Below, piece after piece: positions 5,024 through 10,196 of a DNA stretch of 10,196 bases. Numbering within the stretch: the stretch's first letter is position 1; the number at the start of each line of letters is the position of its first letter. The notes under the pieces are model-generated. The model was not told the DNA's origin, did no database searches, and saw only the letters and a list, made by a program, of their open reading frames with translations. A program made the position numbers and the translations under genes. Source of the stretch: CAIOJG01 sp964477455 (lineage in GTDB: Bacteria > Patescibacteriota > Patescibacteriia > Magasanikbacterales > GWA2-37-8); contig CAYZHG010000054.1 in assembly GCA_964477455.1 (NCBI GenBank), positions 1 to 10,196 of the forward strand, given 5' to 3'.

Positions 5024-7054
5024 ATGAATAGTGGCTTGTTAAAAAAAGTTGAACGCTTGCGTGCTCAAATAGATGATTTGCGTTATCGTTACCATGTGCT
5101 GAATGATCCTGAAGTGACCGATGCGATGTATGACGGACTAATGGATGAATTGCGTCATATTGAAAAAGAAAATCCTGAGCTCGTTTCTGCAGATTCACCA
5201 ACACAGCGTGTGGCTGGTAAACCATTGGATAAATTTGAAAAAGTGGTACACCAAGTGACTCAATGGAGTTTTGATGATGCTTTTAATGAGGAGGATGTAA
5301 AAAATTGGGAGGAACGAAATTATAATTTTTTAGCCAAAGAAACTGGAAATCGTCCGGCTGATTTGGAATATGTTTGTGAATTAAAAATCGATGGATTGCA
5401 CATGGTTTTGACCTATGAAAATGGTGAGCTGGTGGCGGCCGCAACACGCGGTGATGGAAAAGTTGGTGAAAATGTTACGCAAAATATTCGAACAATTTTG
5501 ACTGTACCATTAAAATTAACAGAAAAAGTAAACTTGATCGCTGAGGGTGAAGTTTGGTTGGATCGAGCGATGTTGGATAAAATAAATAATGAAAGAGAAA
5601 ATGCTGGCGAAGCTCTTTTTGCCAATCCGCGAAATGCTGCGGCGGGTACGATTCGTCAATTGGATTCAGCGGTGGTGGCGGCTCGTAAATTGTCGCTGAC
5701 AACCTATGATATTTCAGCGGGAGAAATACCACCGACTCAAGCACAAGAATTACAACGTTTGAAAGATTTGGGATTTAAAACAGATGCGCATTGGAAAATT
5801 TGTAAAGATTTAAAAGATATATTAGCTTTTCATAATGAGTGGCAAAAGAAAAAGAATAGCCAGCCATTTTGGATTGACGGGGTAGTGATAAAGGTAAACC
5901 AAAAAAAATATCAAGAAGCTTTAGGTTTTACGGGCAAATCTCCACGTTGGGCGATTGCTTTTAAATTTCCCGCCGAGCAGGGCACAACTAAAATAAAAGA
6001 AGTGTATGTGCAAGTGGGGCGCACTGGCGCACTCACACCGGTGGCATTAATGGAGCCGGTAAAATTGGCGGGTTCAACTGTGACTCATGCAACACTACAC
6101 AATTTTGATGAAATTGAACGTTTGGGGGTAAAAGTAGGCGATACCGTGGTGGTGGAAAAGGCGGGTGATATTATTCCAAAAGTAGTTCGGGTTTTAGAAA
6201 AAATGCGTACTGGTCAGGAGAAAGAAATTAAGCGACCGACACATTGTCCAGTTTGCGGAAGTGAAGTTGGCGGGCAAAATATTAGTAAAGTTAGTAAGGC
6301 GGTAGAAGGAAGTTCGGTGGCACTGTATTGTCTTAATAAAAATTGTTACGCTCAAGAACTGGAAAATATTATTCATTTTGTTGGTAAAAAAGGTTTTGAT
6401 ATTGATCATTGTGGAGAAAAAATTGTGGAACAACTCGTTGATGAGGGTATCATAAAAGACGCCGCTGATTTGTTTATTCTAACAGTTGGTGATTTAGAGC
6501 CGCTCGAAAGATTTGCGCAGAAAAGCGCACAAAATTTGGTAGAAGCGGTGGAAAAATCAAAGACTATCACCTTGGCCAAATTTATTAATGCTTTGGGCAT
6601 TATTCATGTAGGCGAAGAGACTGCTGAAGATTTGGCGCAGAGTTTTGGTACTTTAGAAAAGCTACAAAATACTACTGTAGAGGAATTGCTGAATATGAAT
6701 GGAATTGGCGAGCGAACCGCTGAGTCGATTGTGGAATATTTTAAAAATAAAAAGAATGTTGATTTTATCAACAAATTGCTTGAAAATGGAGTAAAAATAA
6801 AAGCGGTAGAAAAAAAGAAGGGTGGCAAATTTTCTAGTCAGACCTTTGTTTTAACGGGAAGTCTGGAATCAATGTCACGCGATGAAGCAAAACAAAAAAT
6901 AAAAGATTTGGGCGGAGAGATTTCTGAGAGTGTGAGTAAAAAAACTTCCTATGTGGTGGTGGGGGCAGAACCTGGTAGTAAGTATGACAAAGCAAAGAAG
7001 TTGGGTGTAAAAATTTTGGATGAAAAAGAACTTTTAGATTTGTTGAAAATGTGA
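5024..7054 (+). CDS. ligA: NAD+-dependent DNA ligase LigA
   Basis: Seals nicks in duplex DNA using NAD+ as AMP donor, in replication and repair. The 676-residue protein has the full domain set: Ia NMN-binding domain (about 1-70, with YHVLNDPEVTDAMYDGL); adenylation domain with the catalytic lysine K121 in KIDG and the motifs TRGDG, EGEVWLD, NPRNAAAGTIRQLD and WIDGVVIK; OB fold from about 318 (VGRTGALTPVALMEPV, GDTVVVEKAGDIIPKVV); a four-Cys zinc finger (C408, C411, C436, C441); helix-hairpin-helix region (about 450-585, with NGIGERTAES); and a C-terminal BRCT domain (about 603-676). The usual SLDNAF motif reads WSFDDAF. ATG at 5024 is preferred because LLKKVERLRAQIDDLRYRYH is the normal LigA N-terminus. 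An in-frame TTG at 5009 would overlap pilD and add five residues. The stop codon overlaps the promoter of ppsA. Confidence 0.97.
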   Translation: MNSGLLKKVERLRAQIDDLRYRYHVLNDPEVTDAMYDGLMDELRHIEKENPELVSADSPTQRVAGKPLDKFEKVVHQVTQWSFDDAFNEEDVKNWEERNYNFLAKETGNRPADLEYVCELKIDGLHMVLTYENGELVAAATRGDGKVGENVTQNIRTILTVPLKLTEKVNLIAEGEVWLDRAMLDKINNERENAGEALFANPRNAAAGTIRQLDSAVVAARKLSLTTYDISAGEIPPTQAQELQRLKDLGFKTDAHWKICKDLKDILAFHNEWQKKKNSQPFWIDGVVIKVNQKKYQEALGFTGKSPRWAIAFKFPAEQGTTKIKEVYVQVGRTGALTPVALMEPVKLAGSTVTHATLHNFDEIERLGVKVGDTVVVEKAGDIIPKVVRVLEKMRTGQEKEIKRPTHCPVCGSEVGGQNISKVSKAVEGSSVALYCLNKNCYAQELENIIHFVGKKGFDIDHCGEKIVEQLVDEGIIKDAADLFILTVGDLEPLERFAQKSAQNLVEAVEKSKTITLAKFINALGIIHVGEETAEDLAQSFGTLEKLQNTTVEELLNMNGIGERTAESIVEYFKNKKNVDFINKLLENGVKIKAVEKKKGGKFSSQTFVLTGSLESMSRDEAKQKIKDLGGEISESVSKKTSYVVVGAEPGSKYDKAKKLGVKILDEKELLDLLKM

Positions 7055-7060
7055 TATAAT
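7052..7060 (+). promoter_or_regulatory. Extended -10 promoter of ppsA overlapping the ligA stop
   Basis: TGATATAAT: the TG element is part of the ligA TGA stop codon and TATAAT lies at 7055-7060. The usual start about 7 nt downstream would fall near 7067, only some 3 nt before the ppsA ATG, so the mRNA would be nearly leaderless. No convincing -35 is seen. Confidence 0.65.
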
Positions 7061-7069
7061 ATTTTCACT

Positions 7070-10021
7070 ATGAATATTGCTTGGTTTAAGAATCTGTCAA
7101 TCAAAGACATTCCACTAGTTGGCGGCAAAAACGCTTCACTAGGCGAGATGTATTCCAAATTAACTTCAAAAGGCTTACCGGTGCCTAATGGTTTTGCGTT
7201 GACGGCCGAAGTATATTGGAGGTTTTTGAAAGAAAATAAAATCGATAAAAAAATTAAAGAAGTTTTGAAAGATTTGGATGTAAAAAATGTCCACGCACTA
7301 TCCGTAGCGGGATTAAAAGTGCGTAAAATTATTTTATCCGCCGATTTCCCAAAAGATATCGCGGATGATATTAAAAAAGCCTACAAAGAATTATCAAAAG
7401 AATGTAAAAAAACCAATTTGGATGTAGCGGTACGTTCTTCGGCTACAGCGGAAGATCTGCCGGACGCTAGTTTTGCGGGACAACAAGAAACTTATCTCAA
7501 TGTTAAAGGTGATAAAGATTTACTTTTGGCTTGTAAGAAATGTATTGCCTCGTTGTTTACCGACCGAGCAATTTCATATCGTGAAGCCAAAGGTTTTGAT
7601 CATCTCACCATCGCACTATCTGTTGGTGTACAAGAAATGGTGCGGTCTGACCTTGGTGCGTCAGGAGTAATGTTTACATTGGATACTGAATCCGGTTTTC
7701 GCGGAGTTGTGCTTATCAACGCTTCTTATGGTTTGGGAGAATATGTTGTTAAAGGTCAGATTACGCCAGATCAATTTTATGTTTTTAAAGATGGAATAAA
7801 AAGAGGTTTTAAATCTATCATTAGTCGTCGTTTGGGTAGTAAGGAAGTGAAATTGGTTTACGGAAGTGTTGGTACTAAACAAGAAAAAGTAAAAATTAGT
7901 GACCAAAAACAATATTGTTTGACTGATGATGAAGTAATTCAACTTTCTAAATGGGGTGTACAAATTGAGGAGCACTATGGTCATCCGATGGATATCGAAT
8001 GGGCTAAAGACGGACAAACTGGAAAATTGTTTATTGTTCAGGCTCGCAGTGAAACTGTAAAATCTCAATCTAAAATAACAGCTATTGAAACTTATAATTT
8101 GCAAAAGAAAGGTGAGGTATTGGTGCAGGGTGTGAGTGTTGGTCAAAAGATTGGTCAAGGCAAAGCTCATATTATTACTTCTCCAAAACAGATGAAAGAT
8201 TTTAAAGCTGGTGAAGTATTGATCACAAGAATCACTGATCCAGATTGGGAGCCGGTAATGCGTATCGCTAGTGCCATTGTGACTGAACAAGGCGGCAAGA
8301 CCTCTCACGCGGCCATCGTGAGTCGTGAACTAGGCGTGCCATGTATTGTCGGGGCCGCTAAAGCACGACAGTTGATAAAAGATAGTCAGGAAATTACTAT
8401 TTCTTGTTCAGAGGGAGAAAATGGTTACGTTTATAAAGGACGTTTGCCGTTTAGTGTTGAGCGTACCGAATTAAAAAGCCTGCCATCAACTAGAACAAAA
8501 ATAATGATTAATTCTGGCAATCCAGACAATGCTTTTGCGTTGTCTGCAATTCCAAATGATGGTGTCGGATTGGCTCGTGAGGAATTTATTTTTACAAATT
8601 TTATTAAAATTCATCCACTAGCTTTGGTTCATTTTAAAGATCTCAAAGATAAAGCCGTAATAGCAAAAATTGAAGCTTTGACTGTCGGCTATAAAGATAA
8701 GACGCAATATTTGGTTGATAAATTAGCTGAAGGAATTGCTTTTTTGGCGACAGCTTTTTATCCACAAGATGTGATTGTGCGCTTGTCTGATTTTAAAACT
8801 AATGAATATGCTACATTGATTGGCGGTAAAGAATTCGAACCACACGAAGAAAATCCTATGCTCGGATGGCGTGGTGCGTCGCGCTATTATGATCCAAAAT
8901 ACAAACCTGGATTTAAACTAGAGTGTGCGGCGATAAAAAAAGCTCGTGAAGTTTGGGGTTTAAAAAATATTATTGTAATGGTACCATTTTGCCGAACAGT
9001 AGAAGAAGGTAAAAAAGTTTTAGAAACAATGAAAGAATTTAATTTGGAACGTGGTAAAGATGGTTTTCAAGTTTATGTAATGTGTGAAATTCCATCAAAT
9101 GTTTTATTGGCCAAAGAATTTGCGCAGATTTTTGACGGTTTTAGTATTGGGAGTAATGATTTAACCCAACTGACGTTGGGGGTGGATTGTGACTCTTCTT
9201 TGGTATCACATGTCTATGATGAAAACAATGAAGCCGTAAAAATATTAATTCGCCAAGTAATTCAAGTGGCCCATAAATACAAACGTAAAGTTGGAATTTG
9301 TGGACAAGCACCGAGTGATTATCCAGAATTTGCTGAATTTTTGGTGCAGGAGGGGATAGATAGTATTTCACTAAATCCAGACAGTGCTTTGAAAACTCGC
9401 ACTCGTATTGCGGTGATGGAAAAGAAATTGGGAAAGAGTAAAGGCAAATTATTGAAAATGGTGATGGCAACAAAGTCACTATTGATATTAGGTGTGGTTG
9501 GATTGACTTCTATTTTAGGTGGTTATGGTTGTCAGACAATTAACAATCAAACAGTGTCGGACAATTTAAAGGCCAGTATGCAACAGCAAGTGCTGGAAAT
9601 CAAGGCTCAATTACGCCAAGAAATTACCAATGAATTGGCAAAGAAATTGCCGACTGAATCAGCTTACAATGATGATAGTTTTGTAAAACTTAAATTAAAA
9701 TATCCAAATAGTTGGCAAACAGACCGTTGGGAAGATGGAGTAAAATTTTCCAATGCGGATGAATCGGAATATTTGATGGTATTTGTACAAAAAATGGGAC
9801 ATCCAGTACCGGAAGAAAATATTGTTACTTCTACTTGGCACGATTATCCTGCCAAGCGTTTGAAAGATGCTAGTCAAAAAGACGGCACACCTTTTGAAGT
9901 GTTGGAGATTTATCCTAAAGGTTATAAAAAAAGTAAAGAAATTATTGAATTAAGAGGTGATTCAAAAACATTTGAGCAGAACCTATTAAAGATTGAAGAA
10001 TTTACAGTTCCGACTAATTAG
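7070..10021 (+). CDS. ppsA: Phosphoenolpyruvate synthase with C-terminal membrane/extracytoplasmic extension
   Basis: Pyruvate, water dikinase: pyruvate + ATP + H2O to phosphoenolpyruvate + AMP + phosphate, feeding gluconeogenesis. Residues 1 to about 790 are a complete PpsA: N-terminal ATP-grasp nucleotide domain (LVGGKNASLGEM; VRSSATAEDLPDASFAGQQETYLNV; IEWAKDG...FIVQARSETV), central swivelling domain with phosphohistidine H413 in GGKTSHAAIVSRELGVP, and C-terminal TIM-barrel PEP/pyruvate domain (GLAREEFIF; GWRGASRYY; MCEIPSN; SIGSNDLTQ; catalytic C744 in GICGQAPSD; ISLNPDS). E. coli PpsA is about 792 residues, so the enzyme is whole at this point. The same frame, however, continues without a stop to residue 983 through a basic linker, a hydrophobic segment and a further domain, described separately. 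The product may be a real fusion, or two genes joined by an assembly or sequencing error. Its promoter overlaps the ligA stop. Confidence 0.93.
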   Translation: MNIAWFKNLSIKDIPLVGGKNASLGEMYSKLTSKGLPVPNGFALTAEVYWRFLKENKIDKKIKEVLKDLDVKNVHALSVAGLKVRKIILSADFPKDIADDIKKAYKELSKECKKTNLDVAVRSSATAEDLPDASFAGQQETYLNVKGDKDLLLACKKCIASLFTDRAISYREAKGFDHLTIALSVGVQEMVRSDLGASGVMFTLDTESGFRGVVLINASYGLGEYVVKGQITPDQFYVFKDGIKRGFKSIISRRLGSKEVKLVYGSVGTKQEKVKISDQKQYCLTDDEVIQLSKWGVQIEEHYGHPMDIEWAKDGQTGKLFIVQARSETVKSQSKITAIETYNLQKKGEVLVQGVSVGQKIGQGKAHIITSPKQMKDFKAGEVLITRITDPDWEPVMRIASAIVTEQGGKTSHAAIVSRELGVPCIVGAAKARQLIKDSQEITISCSEGENGYVYKGRLPFSVERTELKSLPSTRTKIMINSGNPDNAFALSAIPNDGVGLAREEFIFTNFIKIHPLALVHFKDLKDKAVIAKIEALTVGYKDKTQYLVDKLAEGIAFLATAFYPQDVIVRLSDFKTNEYATLIGGKEFEPHEENPMLGWRGASRYYDPKYKPGFKLECAAIKKAREVWGLKNIIVMVPFCRTVEEGKKVLETMKEFNLERGKDGFQVYVMCEIPSNVLLAKEFAQIFDGFSIGSNDLTQLTLGVDCDSSLVSHVYDENNEAVKILIRQVIQVAHKYKRKVGICGQAPSDYPEFAEFLVQEGIDSISLNPDSALKTRTRIAVMEKKLGKSKGKLLKMVMATKSLLILGVVGLTSILGGYGCQTINNQTVSDNLKASMQQQVLEIKAQLRQEITNELAKKLPTESAYNDDSFVKLKLKYPNSWQTDRWEDGVKFSNADESEYLMVFVQKMGHPVPEENIVTSTWHDYPAKRLKDASQKDGTPFEVLEIYPKGYKKSKEIIELRGDSKTFEQNLLKIEEFTVPTN
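9458..10021 (+). other. C-terminal extension of PpsA: hydrophobic anchor plus PsbP-like domain, possibly a separate lipoprotein gene
   Basis: From residue 797 the reading frame resembles the start of a secreted protein: MVMATK, then a hydrophobic stretch SLLILGVVGLTSILGGYG (803-820), then Cys821. The lipobox would be GYGC, which lacks the usual Leu at -3, so lipid modification is doubtful. A polar, Gln-rich, probably helical linker (about 825-860) leads to a compact domain with FVKLKLKYPNSWQ and later beta-rich segments; the YPxxW signature resembles PsbP-like or small CPR lipoprotein domains (weak resemblance, by eye). Upstream are many lysines (KKLGKSKGKLLK), consistent with cytoplasm on the PpsA side and the domain outside. 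A separate gene could start at ATG 9458 or 9464. No promoter and only a weak AAAGG about 13 nt upstream is seen. Confidence 0.6.
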
Positions 10022-10037
10022 TAGATTAAATTGAATT

Positions 10038-10068
10038 AAAAAATCCCAATAAATTCGGGATTTTTTTT
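10038..10068 (+). terminator. Rho-independent terminator of ppsA
   Basis: AAAAAATCCC (10038-10047) pairs with GGGATTTTTT (10057-10066) around a 9-nt loop and is followed by further T residues. It lies 16 nt after the stop. Because the stem is flanked by A and T runs it could also act on the - strand, against any transcript entering from the right. Confidence 0.88.
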
Positions 10069-10082
10069 ATTTGAGTTCTGTT

Positions 10083-10151
10083 CCCGCCCCCTGACTAATT
10101 CAGCATTTGGACCCGATGAAAGGTCCTGGTGCTTTTTCGTCAGGGGGCGGG
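10083..10151. repeat. G+C-rich long hairpin with 13-bp perfect inverted repeat
   Basis: CCCGCCCCCTGAC (10083-10095) is the exact reverse complement of GTCAGGGGGCGGG (10139-10151). Inside, AGCA (10102-10105) pairs with TGCT (10130-10133) and GGACC (10109-10113) with GGTCC (10122-10126), leaving an 8-nt apical loop. The whole can form one rod-like RNA or DNA hairpin of 69 nt on either strand. There is no U-run, so it is not a plain terminator. The sequence is strongly G+C-rich in an A+T-rich region. It could be part of a structured RNA, a palindromic repeat of the genome, or a mobile or foreign fragment; I do not recognise the family. Confidence 0.6.
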
Positions 10152-10196
10152 GTGGCCAGAATCAGGCGGCGGCGATGGAGGTGTGGTATCCTCCGA
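10152..10196. other. G+C-rich tail running off the window, identity unknown
   Basis: This continues the composition change begun at the palindrome. It holds a GGC-rich run (10165-10173) and a small inverted repeat GGAGG (10177-10181) / CCTCC (10090+100 to 10194, i.e. 10190-10194). Reading frames are open on both strands to the edge: a + frame from ATG 10116 (ending in an Arg-rich stretch) and a - frame ending at TGA 10100-10102. Neither product is recognisable. This may be the rest of a structured RNA or the edge of a different type of region. Confidence 0.3.

Noticed and set aside
7661..8308. Long open frame on the - strand inside ppsA (about 215 codons)
   Set aside because: It lies wholly antisense to the highly conserved nucleotide and phosphohistidine domains of PpsA. 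Its product is a low-complexity Phe/Ser/Thr/Asn-rich string with no motif, so it is a shadow of the real gene.
9141..9479. Antisense open frame under the end of the PpsA catalytic domain
   Set aside because: It overlaps the conserved SIGSNDLTQ and GICGQAPSD segments on the other strand, and shows no recognisable domain and no promoter.
10083..10160. Signal recognition particle RNA or hammerhead ribozyme in the tail
   Set aside because: The SRP core GGTCAGGTCCGGAAGGAAGCAGC is absent. CTGACGA on the - strand resembles a hammerhead core but is itself base-paired in the inverted repeat, and the matching GAAA and cleavage site are missing.
1..10196. CRISPR array, tRNA or rRNA genes, insertion sequence, recoded stop codons
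   Set aside because: No regularly spaced direct repeats, no cloverleaf or rRNA segments, and no transposase or flanking target duplications were seen. TGA ends several genes at their expected length, so it is not recoded.

Overview
The window is an A+T-rich stretch of bacterial chromosome that looks like a member of the Candidate Phyla Radiation (Patescibacteria, Parcubacteria-like). This is inferred from the pilin (MNKKGFTLIELLIV followed by an ARDSKRLADLKQLQTALELYY helix), the compact layout, the near absence of Shine-Dalgarno sites before genes, and a reduced set of housekeeping and type IV pilus genes. TGA is used as a normal stop (corA, pilM, ligA), so the code is standard. No exact taxon can be given from the sequence alone.

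Layout: (1) the 3' end of a CorA-type transporter gene on the + strand, meeting convergent cysS (cysteinyl-tRNA synthetase, - strand) at a bidirectional terminator; (2) a short divergent promoter region between cysS and pilM; (3) a type IV pilus block on the + strand: pilM, a receiver-only response regulator, a type IV pilin with an unusually elaborate 5' leader and its own terminator, and the prepilin peptidase pilD; (4) ligA (NAD+-dependent DNA ligase), starting 4 nt after pilD; (5) ppsA (phosphoenolpyruvate synthase), whose promoter overlaps the ligA stop codon and whose reading frame runs on into a membrane segment and an apparently extracytoplasmic domain; (6) a terminator, then a short G+C-rich tail dominated by a 13-bp perfect inverted repeat.

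The pilus genes form one functional theme. PilD cleaves and methylates the pilin, PilM is the cytoplasmic actin-like platform protein, and the receiver protein is a plausible control element. The motor ATPases, PilC, PilN and PilO are not here and must lie elsewhere. cysS, ligA and ppsA are housekeeping genes.

The strongest unexplained signals are the pilin leader, the PpsA C-terminal extension, and the G+C-rich palindromic tail. The pilin leader has an isolated near-perfect Shine-Dalgarno, a 10-bp inverted repeat that pairs with the pilin start codon, and two mutually exclusive internal stems. A recurring extended -10 promoter (TGTTATAATTA before three pilus genes) with very short leaders is a further pattern.
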